Notes under the pieces: model-generated | Databases searched by the model: none | What the model was told of the DNA's origin: nothing | Seen by the model: the letters and a program-made list of their open reading frames with translations, nothing else | In this document: positions 26,796-40,100 of the stretch, piece by piece | Numbering within the stretch: position 1 is the first letter of the stretch | Layout of the letters: each line of letters starts with the position of its first letter | NCBI RefSeq assembly: GCF_003254395.2 | Contig: NC_037642.1 | Coordinates: forward strand, 5,553,903-5,617,902 | Source: Apis mellifera | Taxonomy: Eukaryota; Arthropoda; Insecta; Hymenoptera; Apidae | DNA length: 64,000 nucleotides | Reading direction: 5' to 3' | Made by a program: the position numbers and the translations under genes

Positions 26796-29700
26796 GGCTG
26801 GGCTGGCCAGAGCGCCGTTTTCCAATGTGCCAAAATGCGTTTTATCGCCACTGACAACCTCTCTGTATTTCGTTTATTTTTTTCTCTCCCGACCGCGAGA
26901 AAGTCAGGGAGTCGAGATTCTTTTATCGATTGGAAAAATCTCTTTCGACGAAGAAGAGAAGTTCGTTGGACGAATCTATCATTTTTAGGCAGAAACTAAA
27001 GGTTGGATGGATCGATGAACGATCGGGCGACAGACAATTACCTTATTCTCTTTGAGGGATAAGCGTGAAACCGTTTGGAGAGGAGAAAGATTCGGGGAGC
27101 GTGTAGAAGAGGTGGTTAAGTGGAGGCCACGAGGGTGCTTGGGGGTGAGGCTCGAGAGGGTGAATAGAAAATTAAAACCTTTCAAGTGTGAGGGAGAAGA
27201 GACCGTATTTACGTTTCTTTCATTGTCCGTTTACGATTTAAAACAAACCTTTCCTCGATCACTCTCGAGGAAACCACTCGTAGATTTCGCTCGAGTTGAA
27301 ACAGAGAGCAGCGTGCGACTCTTTACGTTTTCTATAATTGTATTCTATTCGAATTTTCATCGAGCAATCTATTTTTATTAATCGTGTCGAAAATATTTTT
27401 AGCATACAACAAGTCATTTTAATTGTAGATAATCGGAGGAAATATGTGTTTCGAGACCACTCTTTTATAGAGAATTGGAACGTTTCTTCTTGCGTGGTCT
27501 CCGATTAAAAACTCGCTATTACGAAACAATAGAATCGTACTCGGTGAAGAGGAGAACGTTTCAAGGATCCAGAAATTATATTTTGCGTACAAAAAAAAAA
27601 AAAGAGAGAGAGAGAGAATTGAAAGCAAGTTTTTTCGAACATTTTAATCCCCCGGCTATTGAAATAATAAAACCCGATCGAAATACTGTCGCGAAACAAT
27701 GGAATCACTGGAAAAAAAAAAAAGAAAGAAAACACGAGAATACTTTCAAAATGATGAAAAATATTTTAAAAATAGAAAAAAATTACGAGAACAAAATTTT
27801 CAATTCTTCGATCGTTAAACTAAATAAATAATCGTAAGAACTAACTAATCTAATCGAATAAACGGCGACATAAAAAAATACGATGAAATTCGACAAATGG
27901 AATCGACTATCTCCTGTCGAGGAAGGGAGAAACACGTGGAAACGCTTCGAGAATCCGGTATATAGGCGAATATTCCGGTTGGAAATAGTCGTGGAAATAA
28001 AAAGAGAGGGATTTCAGGGAGGGAAAAAGAGGAAGGAAAACAAGCATCCGTCGGGGCGACGAAAAAATCCTGCACCCCGTTGAAATCCGTTTTTACGGCA
28101 TCCTGACGTTGAGACGACGCCGGTCGGAAATCGCGTGTCTGTTCGGCCGCGAGGCGTTTTAGCACGGAAAGCGCGCAACACGCATAAGTAAAAAGACACA
28201 GGTGCGCATACATATCAGCCAAGCACGGTGACCATCAGCCAGTCGTCCAGCGTTCCTCGAGTTAGCGTCGTTAGCGGAATTTCATTTCAACCAACTTCTC
28301 CACGCTCTCCGTCAAATCGATCTTGAAACGATAGATCCACGATCAAATCAAGATAATACCATTTTTTTCCTTCGATTAAAAATTTCGATTAAAACGCATT
28401 TTATTCTCAATCTATCTTTGTCGATATTTCTAATCTTAAGTTAAAATTTATTTTCTTCTTTTTTTTCTTAATCGTACGCGCGATCGAACGAAAGAAAATT
28501 GCATCGTTTAGATGAAGAAAAAATTAGAATAAATAATCGTGGAGAATAATACACTCGTTTCTCCTTATCCTCTGCCACCACGGTTACAATGATATTTACG
28601 ACAAGCGGCAAACGTTGAATTTCAATCAGTCGTACACTTGTACAAGCAATTTCGGTCTCTTCGATTCATTCGTTCGATGCATCGCACGACGATGATATAA
28701 CTCAAAATTTACAGTTTTTTAATCATCGATTCGTCAAAAGAATCACTCTTCTTTTATTCATTCGATAATTCTTTCTATCCGCGTTTTCCCTCCTCTAAAT
28801 CTTCATCACTTTCGAATCAATCGACAATTCGAAGGAACACGAACTCGATGACAAAGCCCGATCTTCTATTTTCAGATTCGGAGACGCCTCTTGAAACTCT
28901 TTGCCGCGTCCAACACGACAACATCCGTCGCGCCGTGTTTCGAGATTATGCGAGTATTTATCGATTTACATTTAGATTTGTCCCGTCACGATCCATTGTG
29001 ACCGGTTGTCGCATGTCTCAGATCGTCGCATAATCGTTCGTCGGATCCAGCGGAGGCGGGGAGTGGCACGCGTCTCTCGCGCGAATATTTTTAATCCTTT
29101 CGTTCAGGGGTGGAAACCAGACGAGATACCAGACGGATCAAAGTTCCACGCGAAAAATCCACCGAAAGGAATTCTCTCTCCTTCTCCCTCCCTCCCTCCT
29201 CATCGACCGACGAGACGAACGACGAGAGTCCTCCTCCTTTTCGAGCGCATATTTTCACGGATGATTCATTGGCCTCGCGGCGACCCCTTCTCCCTTCTTT
29301 CCCTTTCCCTCTCGATACCTCTTCTCTTAACGGTGATCCCGATCGATGGAAACGAACCATCGCGACGAGATCCTCTTCCTCGACGGAGGGAAGAAATTCC
29401 TACGTCCACAGGCATCTTTCATCTTCTCGACCAATGGACAAAACTCGTTCGCACCGGTATTCCGTCTCTTCTCTTTCGTCGGAACGAATTAAGATTTTTT
29501 TTTTATCATTCCTTATCTTCTCAAACCAGAAGAGAAATTTTGAAATAGAAGGGAAAGAGATTGGAGGAGGAAATCTCGTTTTCCTTTTCTCGCGTGTATA
29601 TAAAAATTGTCTGGGATAAAAGAAAAAAGAAAAGATGGATATTTTCGAGAAAGTAACGATAGATTCAATATAATTTAAATCCTGACGATTTTACAATTCT

Positions 29701-31239
29701 TCCCTCTTCGATTGATATTGAAAAAACGGTGAGAAATTATCGGGAAAAAATGATAATCGCCGTGTAATGTAATCGATGAAAATATTCGCGTGAGTTTTAA
29801 CGACCGGGGCCGGTGATGATTCGCAGAAACGAGACTGTTTACCTTTGAAACCCTTTGATGTAATCGCAATTATACGGTCGCGGGCGGTTGGAACGAATGA
29901 ACACGTTGCGCCTCCTACCTCGATCTCGCTCCTTTGAGCGAGGCGAAAATAATTAATGAACAGGTAACTCGCACTCGCGTGCATCGATTGTGAAACGATT
30001 CCGTGAAAACGTTCCACGGTCACAGCGTTTATTAAATACAAAATACCTGTGCTAATGTAAAGTGACGATAAATAACTCTCCATCAACGAATCGTTAATCG
30101 TGATTCATCTCTCTCTCTTTGTCGACGACGATTACGAAAATTAAAAACCTGTAAATTTATCAATATTCCAAATACCCCTTTCGATTTTAGAAAAGGAAAA
30201 AATCGAGATTTCGATCAACAGGGAAGATATAAATATTTTCCAAAGGCTAGATTCACTAACTTATTTGCCTTGAATTTCGAAACGTTGTTAATCGGCGTGG
30301 ATTGAAAGTTGGAAAAAAAGAACCAATCGCTTTAAACGTTTTATATTCGGAAGAGGAACGAGTATGGCCGGGGGTTCGCCCTGAGCTTTCGAATCGACTA
30401 TCGATTCTTCGAGGGAGAAACCGTAAACGACCAAGTTTCCAACCATTCCCTCGCTTCGAAAGTTTTTTGAAAACGAGAGAGCGGATTCTCCCGGCTGTGT
30501 AATGATAGGGGGAGAGAGAAATTACGCCAACTTTCCACCTTTTCGTAGGGGTTGGCTGGTGGAAGGGAATCGCGGAATTCGATACTTTTTAAATGCGTTT
30601 CAGGGCGAAACATGGGAACTGGATCTTTTTGGAAAGGTTTATATCCCGCGAGATATATTTTGTCGAAGACAGGGATCTTCGTTTTAAGGAAGAAGAGGAT
30701 TAAGAAGAACAGATACGAGAAAAGTTCTAAAAAATGTCTTTTAAAGGATAAAAGTTTTCTCTGTTATTTCGAACGATAAATCGCGAAAGTAAACAGTGCC
30801 GCATCTCGACGAACAGAAATTAGTCTGAATCTCTTCTAACCTGAACATCAACTTCTTCCTCTTATCTTCCACTTCGATCTTGAACAGTTCTGAAAGGAAT
30901 CGCACGTTTCAAACCTTTCTTCCTCCCTTAACAATCGATCAAAAAACTCTTTCCACCTCTATTTTATCTCCACGATAATCTCGATCGAGTCATCTCATTC
31001 CCTATGCAGAGAAACCTCTCCTCGAAATAATCGATAAACCGTATCCAATCCTTCGAATCAAAAGAATCGAGAGAACATCTCGAGCCTTCGAAAAAAGCCT
31101 CGACTCAAAAACCCTCGTCATCCCCCGCAAGAGTTGCTCCCTGTTCCTCGTATCCTGGAGGACCGGCCAGATCAAACTCTCCAAGCCTGGCCAACCTCTC
31201 TGGCCAACCTTTTGTTGGTATTCGTGTTCGTGAGCCACG

Positions 31240-31259
31240 TGCTCCACACACGTGGAGCA
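31240..31259. promoter_or_regulatory. Hairpin tgctccac/gtggagca beside CACGTG boxes
   Basis: A perfect 8-bp stem with loop acac, overlapped by a nested dyad of CCACGTG and CACGTGG at 31235-31255. It follows the word GAGCCACGTG at 31232-31241. A related hairpin with the same GTGGAGC core is at 52232-52255. Any function is inferred. Confidence 0.3.
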
Positions 31260-31487
31260 GAAATACCGGCGAGGGAGCGAGGGAGAGCGCGAAACCGAGG
31301 CTCGAGCGAGCGGGACGATAATAGCGGCGGCGTTGGAGCGCGGGACGGAGAGGAGTTGGAGTTTCTCGTAGCTCGAAGCCCTATTGCTCGTCGCTGAGGA
31401 AGGAGAGCTCAGTGCTACGATGGTCAGCAAGCGGACAAGTCGCAGCCAGTTCCTCCCGTTCAACGTTTTCTGTCGCGCTCTCGCCTG

Positions 31488-31512
31488 CCCATCCATCCAT
31501 CCATCCATCCAT

Positions 31513-31548
<36 letters not shown>

Positions 31549-31610
31549 CCATCCGTCCATCCGTCCATCCGTCCATCCGTCCGTTCGTCCATCCGTTCGT
31601 TCGTTTATCC
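31488..31610. repeat. CATC/CGTC tetranucleotide microsatellite
   Basis: About 120 bp of period-4 repeat, pure catc at first and then mixed with cgtc and cgtt variants. It creates artificial open frames on both strands (Ile-His-Pro-Ser on +, Met-Asp-Gly-Trp on -), which are not genes. Confidence 0.95.
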
Positions 31611-34600
31611 GGGGTGAGGAACGCGCGCGTGCGTACACGGGGAGGAAAGCGCGTGTCTCGGTTAATCGCGGCTAATTAAGAAGACGATTCGCCCGTCTCG
31701 TGTGGCCGCGCGCATCCACTGTCATTGAACCTCCGCGCTTCATCGCCCGTAAATCATCCCGCGCTTCCCTCGGCCGGAATGCCGGGTAATTGTGTCACGG
31801 TTGAACATACGAATTTATTTTCGTCCGCTCGGAGGATTGATTAAGGAAGGAGGGGAGGGGAGAGGAGCAACAAGGGAGGGAGAGGGAGAGGGAGGATCGA
31901 ATTATATAGGGGATAAAGGATTTTCGTGTCTTTCTCTTCTCCGTGATGGACGATGGATCGTGATTACGGGGCTGTATCGATCCGGTAGATCGATAGAGGG
32001 TGAAGATCGGGGGAGCACGTGTCCGAGTCGGCAGACCACGTGGCTCGTGACAGCCAGGAGAGGAGAGATTCTGAGACACGTAAGTTGGAAAATATTTGAT
32101 CTGGGATTCGATTTTACGAGATAAATATAAACGTAAGAATCCAACGATTGTTGGATACGATAAAAAGGAAAAAAAGGAGTTGTTGTTCGCGAACAATCCT
32201 TCTTTCTAACTCTTGTTTTCTTATTCTTAGAAGAATGAAAACGAATTATATATTGTATGTATTATATCTGAAATGGCAGCGATAAATCCTTCCTCGAGAG
32301 GTTAAAGATACACGGAGATGTACAATAATTCTCCTTCTCTTTATATACATGTGTGTATATATACGCATATATTTATATGTAATATATTTTTAGAGCGAGA
32401 TCCAGCGATTATTACATAAATAATTGACATAGTTTAAGAATAACGACTTTGATACGTATTTCGTATCACGCTGTCATCGTGGTTAGCTCGATTAAGAGTA
32501 ATAGCAGGCGCAAGTGTACACAAACAATCCCGGCGTCCCGGCCAAAGCCGCGACGTTTCGATACGCAATCTTATTATTTAAGAGGCCGGCCGGGAATAAT
32601 TACGTACTCGTTATCGTGGAACGGAGACTCAACGCGACCACCGTTATCCCACCGATTACGGAGCAACGTTATAATCGAGAAAAATAATTCCTCCGCATGT
32701 TCGCACGTTTCTTTCGATCTTCTTTCCTCGAAAAAAATTGAACAAACTTGCTGGCAATTTGCTTGATCCTGGTTGCTTCGAAATCTCGTTATCCTCAAGA
32801 AATCGACGATCGAATGATTGGTGGAAAAAAAAGTTTTCTCTTTTTCTCTCAAAACTTTGTCGACGATCCACATAGGAGGGAAGGCCTTCACACGGTGTGA
32901 ATGGCCTTCGTGGCGTTCGTTAGGCTCGTGTGTCCGCTCGTTCGTACATAATTTCTGGGCCGAAACGTAATTTAAACGCGCTCCCACTTACGCGGCGGCG
33001 GCGTCGTTTCCGCGGATGGATTTCGTTTATGGGATGGTCTCGTTTTCTGCGGCGACACGCACGATAAATGCTTCGATCGCTTCCGATCGAGCCGAAAAAA
33101 AGAAACATTGGAATTAATCGGGGATACGTCAACAGCATAATGGATTCGTTACGTTTAATTTTGGAAAATGACAAAGGTGATGGTTTCGTTCGAGAAATTG
33201 GGGGAAAAAATCCGTGAAAATATTTCTTTTTGACGAATAACGATAGTAAGATTGGAAGCGATAGAATTGCGAAGCGTGAAGGAAGAGAAAAAGTTTTTTA
33301 AGAGTATGGAGAAGGAGGTCTTGAAGTGTGGGAAGGTTTGAAGAGGGGTGTCGTGCTTCTGTATTTCGACTTGTTTTCCTTTGGAATGCGATATGAGAGG
33401 GATTCGTGAGTCAGGTTCCTGGAGGACGTTTGGTCTCCACGTTTTTAGAACGATCAACGCGTGAAAACATCCAGTTATTTATTGATACTCCCGTTCCTCA
33501 AGTTTAACTTTTGAATTCCTTCATTTTTCTGTAATTGTTTTTCCTTTTTTTTTTCCCCCTCCATCCGAAGAAAATATGCATATCGTTCTCGTTCGAGAGA
33601 ATATCAATTTAAACCTCGAATCTTTCGAACGCGTCAATTTATTTATTAATACATATATATAGATTTTGACCTACTTCTTTCAATGATTCCGCGAATACCT
33701 TGAGAACATGCAAAAATAATTGCCTCTTTATTGCTCCGTTTCCTATAATCGAGTAACACTCGAAATCTTTAAATATCCGAAATTTCTATTCATTCGAATA
33801 ATCCCTTTTCTAATCAATCACTATTCCAAAGGAATTTGTATTAAATCGAATCGAAACTAATCAACTTATGAACAACAAGCTTTTCAATCTGATCTAACGA
33901 GAGAGTTCGAAAATAGGAATATTTTGAATATAATATTTCTCCAACAAGAGAACAATTCGAAATTTGAAGAATACGATATTGGAGAATACAAAAAACAAGA
34001 ATTCTCGGTAAAGTTTACGTATTTTTTAATTCGACTGAGTTCACAGAAACACTCTGCTCCAAACAAAAAAAAAAAAAGAAAAAGAAAAAAGTGGGAATGC
34101 ACGCGTTGCCTCGGTCAAATCTTGGACCAAAGACGTACGCAGTTGAAAACACTTTTCGAGCTTTGCCCACGACCAAAATAATATACTTTCCACTTCTTCT
34201 GTAAGGGAAGGAAAAACAGAAGAAATATAAAATTTCAAAATTCCAATTTCTCTACCACCAAGCCAATCTACCAACCATCGCTCGACGATAAACAAAAAAC
34301 AAATCGATCCTTTTGCACGCATCTATCCATCTATCCAACGATGATCATCAGGAATATTGTCGTAAATTTTCAACTATCCAATTTTTTCTTTTTTCCTTTT
34401 TAATCGATAAATCTTCTTCTTCGTATTGACACAGAAATGGTAAGTGGAAGCTGGAAAACAAATCGATTTCTCGCGCTTGGCGGTCTATCAGAAGCGTTCA
34501 TCATCGGAAGGGCACGATAAAAAGAAACGCGCGCAGCTTCGTTTTCCTTTAAGGTTTTTTCCTTTAAGGATCGCCTCCAATAAATCTTGCGATATCTGAT

Positions 34601-36172
34601 TTATTCGCGACAGAATATATCGAGCGGATTATTTCTGTGTGCGATGACAAGGAGAACACTCGTAAACCTATCAATTTTACCAACTTTTAATAACCGTTTC
34701 TTCTTCTTCTTCTTCTTTTCCCCTCCCAATGTTTTTTTCCATTCTGAACCTTGGAAAACTATTTCTATTATTCCAAATCGAAAGGTAAATAAACAATATT
34801 TGATTCTCGACAGAGTTAAGAGTCATCGTTCTATTAATTCTATCCAAAGTTCCATTAAAAATAGTAAGGAACGAGTGGCAAAGATAAAAGAAAATAAGAT
34901 GTACAACGATCAAATCCGCGATAATTCCAACGAAACCTCGTAATTAACTTCTCGAAGAAGAAAGAGCGCGCGCCAACAAGACGATCGCTATAAATCTTCC
35001 GCGAGCGGAACCAAGGATTCGCGTAGAATTCCTAATACGCTTCTCGCGAGGCGAATAAATCAATCCATTCGACCGATTCCATTCGCCGTTTTCATTCAAC
35101 AACCCTCTTCTCCCTCCCCCAAACAAACGAAACACCACCACGAGTAAATGAAACTTTCCTTTCATCTCCTTTTCATATACACTCGAGGAATTCGTCCATT
35201 AAATTTTGAAACGATAAAAATTGAAATTTTACCGGGTTCCATCGGTTATCGCTGAGAGAAGAGGGATTTACGCGATAGCGACGACACGGTCCGCGAGCAG
35301 ACGAGGAGGAGGAGGAGGAGAGAGCGTTGTTTCCGCACGTGCGTGAGACGAGAGGAGGGGGATCTTCATCTATTTCAGTGGATCGCCTTGTCGGAAGTAT
35401 CACTCGACGACCGCTTCCTATTGTGCGATAAAACCGGGATTCGCATCCATCCTCCATTTTCGTGAAGCTTTGCACCGCGCGTGAAACGTGCGAGGAGAGA
35501 CTCGGTTGGTGTCGGGGAAAATTGTGGATAAATTGGGGGTAAATGGGTCGCGCGTGAGTGTGCGTGAATCGCGAGAAAATTGGCGAGTTTTGGCTCGATT
35601 TATTAAGATGGATTTTGATACAGGAGAACGAGCCTCGTTTTCATTCTTCACTTTCTCCTCGTATTATTTCATTCCTCGACGAGTGATTTCAACGACGAGT
35701 TGGAAACTGGCAAAACGCAATTGAAGCTTCTTTCTTCTTCGAACTTTCTTCTTCAAATAACTGTAAAATCCTCCGAGTTTTCAATTAATATATCTCGAAT
35801 ACGATTTCGGTAATTCACTTAGACGGCAATTAGGCGTCGATAAAATTTTCACTCACGAGCGAAACAATAGATTTTCAATTTTCAGAATCTTGAAAGTACA
35901 AGTGAAATCATGAAAGGAAACGGGAATCGCGATGAAAGACGCAATTAGCCACAATGGGCCCCGATAATAAAGATAATAATAATAGTGGTAGGAAATAGAA
36001 GTTGGCTCGTTAATCAGTGGCGAAAGCGGTGTTAAATTTGCATGACAGTGGCACGAACAATCGATACATAAAGTGGCGGCAGAAATTCATTGCAAGGCCG
36101 AAACGGGGGCAGGGCGAACGCGAGATAAACAGGTAAATCCTTATGGAGGAATGCTTCCAGCCTTATTTTGTG
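31611..36172. other. Gene-free stretch
   Basis: No supported gene. A GC-richer block flanks the CATC repeat up to about 32.1 kb and includes a CACGTG site at 32037-32042. Other contents are A-runs near 34.07 kb, a ctt run at 34699-34718, and a duplicated ttcctttaagg word near 34.55 kb. Open frames are short and without motifs. Confidence 0.55.
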
Positions 36173-36985
36173 AACCTAATATTTCCCTCGTTTTTCCATT
36201 CTCGAGTTGTCTTTGCGTCTAATTACATAACCGCAGAAGGATTGTTCCCAAACTGATACGTGCCTTTCTACGAAGAACCATATCCTTTCAAAAGCTAGCT
36301 AAATTTCTGGCTATCCATTATTCGCCTGTTCCTCTTCTTTCGAAATCGAGAAACAATTATTTGGAAAGAAAACCTTCCTCGATCCCGCGAAAATACGTAG
36401 CCAATTTTTGGCCAATAATTGGAGAGAAAAAAAGAAAAATATCCCTTTGATTCTCCCGTTTGAATTAATATTTCCCTTCTCGAGTTGTCTTTGCGTTTAA
36501 TTACATAATTGCAGAAGGATTGTTCACGCGTGCCTTTCCACGAGAAATCACATTTTTATTTTCGAAAGCTAGCTAAATTTCTGGCTATCCATTATTCGAT
36601 GACGTGCTCTTCTTTCGAAATCGAGAAACAATTATTTGGAAATAAAGAAAACCTTCCTCGATCCTGGCCAATGATTGGAGAGAAAAAAAGAAAAATATCT
36701 CTTTGATTCTCCCGTTTGAATTAATATTTCCCTTCTCGAGTTGTCTTTGCGTCTAATTACATAACCGCAGAAGGATTGTTCGCAAACTGACACGTGCCTT
36801 TCCACGAGGAACCACATCCTTATTTTCAAAAGCTAGCTAAATTTCTGACTATCCATTAATCGATGATACGCTCTTCTTTCGAAATCGAGAAACAATTATT
36901 TGGAAATAAAGAAAACCTTCCTCGATCCTGGCCAATGATTGGAGAGAAAAAAAGAAAAATACCTCTTTGATTCTCCCGTTTGAAT
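36173..36985. repeat. Three-copy tandem repeat of about 256-278 bp
   Basis: The landmark ctcgagttgtctttgcgt begins at 36201, 36479 and 36735, giving periods of 278 and 256 bp. Each copy also holds gcagaaggattgttc, aagctagctaaatttctg, ctttcgaaatcgagaaaca and the closing ttgattctcccgtttgaat. Copies 2 and 3 are closest. Copy 1 has an extra segment near 36385-36410. Non-coding. Confidence 0.9.
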
Positions 36986-37165
36986 ATCAATATCGAACGG
37001 GATGACGGGTCGATTGGAGAGAAGTAGGGAGAGAAAAGGGTTGCGGCAGAGGAGGGTGTTGAACGTCCAATTGAAGCGCGGCGACGACGCGTTTGCCGAT
37101 CGAAACAGAGGAAATGATCATTTCGTAAGGCTTTTATCTAGGCAGCAGTGACACGGGTGGATCCG

Positions 37166-37175
37166 CGACAGCTGT
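37166..37175. promoter_or_regulatory. Palindromic CAGCTG E-box
   Basis: The perfect 10-bp palindrome gacagctgtc is followed by a near-repeat cctgtcac. A possible bHLH site; weak evidence alone. Confidence 0.2.
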
Positions 37176-40100
37176 CAAACCTGTCACGAGGAGGGAGGGG
37201 GAGAAGTGGTTTCGCGCGCGCCAATGCGCGCCCCAATAAAATCGGATCAATCAAAAAACACTTCGCCCAATTTGTTCGGGCAAATTGCGATCCCTCCGAC
37301 TTTTTTTCCCCTCCCATTTAATCGACCTTCGATTTCGTTGCGTGAAAAGTAGATCCTCTTCTAGACTATTCGAGAGATTGTGAAGAGAAGAGATTTTCTT
37401 CGTTTCGGACAGGTGCGTGAAAAGCTGGGAGATAAGAGATAATTCAGAGAGAAAGAAAAATTGGTGGAAAGAAAGATTTTTGGCGCAATTTGCCAATTTT
37501 ATGCACACTTGGCGGATAATGATCGAAAATAGAACACGTGACCGCGGCGTGGCATTGTTCCCCGGTTGGACAATGGAATCGGATGTTTTGTCGGGGATAA
37601 TAGAGCGCGTGGCCCACACGCTAATGAAAGGGTTGCACCTTTGAATACGTGCAACAGAACGCGAGAGAACTTGCGTTTTCTCTAGGGTTTTTCAGCGGTG
37701 CTCACACCCGAGTCTAGGATACACGAGGATCCATCCTCTTCCGCCTTTGAATAAACATCGCCTTCGTTTCTTTTCCCGCTCTCTCTCTCTCTTTCGAATC
37801 GTCTATCTCTGCACCTGCGATGATAGATCAGGGACAAAGAAGCGTAATTGAAAGATAACTCGTCCGCTCATTCGGGTGGAGAACTATCGCCGGATGTATA
37901 TATATATATATATTTTGTTATCTTCGACTCGCCTTTTCCATTCCGAAGTCCCCGACTCCCAGTTTTATTATTTAACGGTATATTTCTAGTTAATGAATTC
38001 TCAATGGTTTCATCCATCCGTGAAATCGGTAATTTCACGTGCCATAAGTTAATAATACCATTTGCTACTTCTTGCTATATCACACGTGTATTAATAACGT
38101 GTATAACACATTCTGTCTCCCGTCTTTATTGCATCGTCGTACCAGCCAAGATCGTTGTAACGTAATAGATAGATAAACTTCCGTTGAAATTTTTGCACGC
38201 AGACTTTTCCACCCGACTTGTCCCTTCCAATCTATACAAATAAAAATATACGAAAAGAAATATTCGAAGATGAGTTCCGTTTAAAAAAAAAAAAAAGAAG
38301 AGGAGAGGTATATTTTTAATTTCGACAGAGAGAACGAAAGTGCAAAAGAAATCGATTTCCTCGAGCGTCCGCCGGGTCCATCATCATCGTCGACGGATAA
38401 CTGCTGAGAATAACAGTTTTCCCCGTGTCCCCGTTTGAATGGTAATCGCACTTTTGGTTTCTTCTATTCACCATTGTGTGCCATCGCGCGCACGTACACA
38501 CCGTTTTTTTTTTCCTTTTTTTTTTTTTTTCTTTTCCCTTCCTCACAAACGGCACGACACTTGGAAATGGCGGTGGCACTTTTACTCCAGAGGACGCAGA
38601 GGTCCCCTATTGTTTCCGAGTTTTAAAGCGGGAAAGCCAGCTCGAACTTTGACATTGGCCTCGACTCGATTTTAGAGCAGCGCCGACCACTGCACCGATG
38701 AGATGCAGAGTGCTCCGTGTCTCTCCCCTCTCTCTCTTTCTTCCCTTCCCCTCCCATGGACTTGGAGGAACCCTTCCTCGATGCAATTGCCCCCTGCGTT
38801 GTACTGTAACAATTTGTAACGCTTCCTCTCCGAGGTGTCGACGCGTGAAAAATTGGTGATGCAGGTATTCTTCTGGTGGTCACGTTCTTTTTTGTAAAGA
38901 TAGAAATTTGGATTTAACATTTCCTCGCCGAACAATAGGGAAGTCTTTTCATCCTTTCTTCTCTTTTTTGTTTTTTTTTTGCAACGCAAATCGGAATGGA
39001 AGATGCGGATGCTTGAGTTAACGTGGCAAGATGATTGCTATTGTTGGACAATTATCCTTGGTTCATTTTCCGTTTGAAAATAATAACCATCTTGATCTTT
39101 TTCCAGTGTAAAGTTTGGTAGATAGAGAGGGGGATGGATTTGATGAATATTTTTTTCTTTTTTTGGATAAGAATAAAGATAGGAACTTGGAAGATCGACT
39201 TGCCGTTTTTTTTTAATTCGTCATTTTCTAACAATGGAATCTTATTGGATCTTTTTGCGACATAAACTCGGTGATAGGTGATGGAAGCGGATTTACGAGC
39301 AACTACCTGCCATTATTGCCTTTTGTTACGTTGATATTTGTATTCAAGATGGTTTATTGGTTCGTTGAATAAATATTGATGCGTATGTAATGGTTTAGTG
39401 GGAATATTTTTTTCTCAACGAATAATCTCAATTTTGATGAAACGTTTCGAAGTTTCGAGCGAATTTCTTACGCACGTGTAAATGTAAAAATCGATGACTC
39501 GATCGATTAAAACATTTTCGACGAACGAAAGAGGATATACGTTTCTCTGTTTAATAAAAAGAGCAAGTTGTTTTATTCAAAAAAAGAAAAACTTCAACAG
39601 CAATCTTTACCAATATTTATTTTCCCATTGTCGATTACGTAACACATATTTCCAGCTCGAAATATTTTTAACATCCGCCGAGATGAAAGGAATCGCTTCT
39701 TCCTTTTTTTCCACGGCTTCTTTTCAAATCAAATCAGATTCAAACGAACCCCCCCCTCTTTCGGAAAAATGGATCGATGGAGACGACGATCATCGATGAG
39801 AGACGGCAACAGCCAATTCTCCTCTCATAAAGACCGATTATTTATTCAAGCCGGCCACTCGACGTTCCACATTTAGAGTATCCCGTCTGCGGAGCTAGTG
39901 AATGACTTCCGTTGCCTCGTGAACGGGCATTTCACTTTAATCCGCGTCACACCCGACATCGAAGCATCGGTTTCCCCCGTCGTCTTTGGACGACGATCAA
40001 AAGAACAAGATCCCGAACGGGTGTCGAACGTATTTGTGAAATACGAGTCTTCTCATCTGGGACGATGATCGACAAACCCGAATCATCATCGATCTCGTCC

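Larger units (their letters stand above)
19111..31487. other. Gene-free stretch of about 12 kb
   Basis: No supported gene. A GC-richer block at 19.2-20.1 kb has overlapping open frames on both strands (19152-19535 + and 19394-19927 -) with no family motif. Polypyrimidine tracts lie at about 21.0-21.06 kb. A perfect small dyad tatactggc/gccagtata is at 20304-20322. A triple E-box is at 26772-26795. Open frames at 28.0-29.6 kb are low-complexity Arg/Ser/Pro-rich. It may be intergenic or a long 5' intron. Confidence 0.5.

Noticed and set aside
29006..29548. 180-codon open frame on the plus strand
   Set aside because: Arg/Ser/Pro/Leu low-complexity from purine/pyrimidine tracts, with another frame of similar length in a different phase (29110-29619).
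31002..31592. Open frame of 196 codons on the minus strand with Met-Asp-Gly-Trp repeats
   Set aside because: The repetitive part is the CATC microsatellite read as protein, and similar artificial frames exist in all phases there. The rest has no motif.
39023..39034. Partial similarity to miR-31 (tggcaagatg)
   Set aside because: Only ten bases match and no stem is evident.
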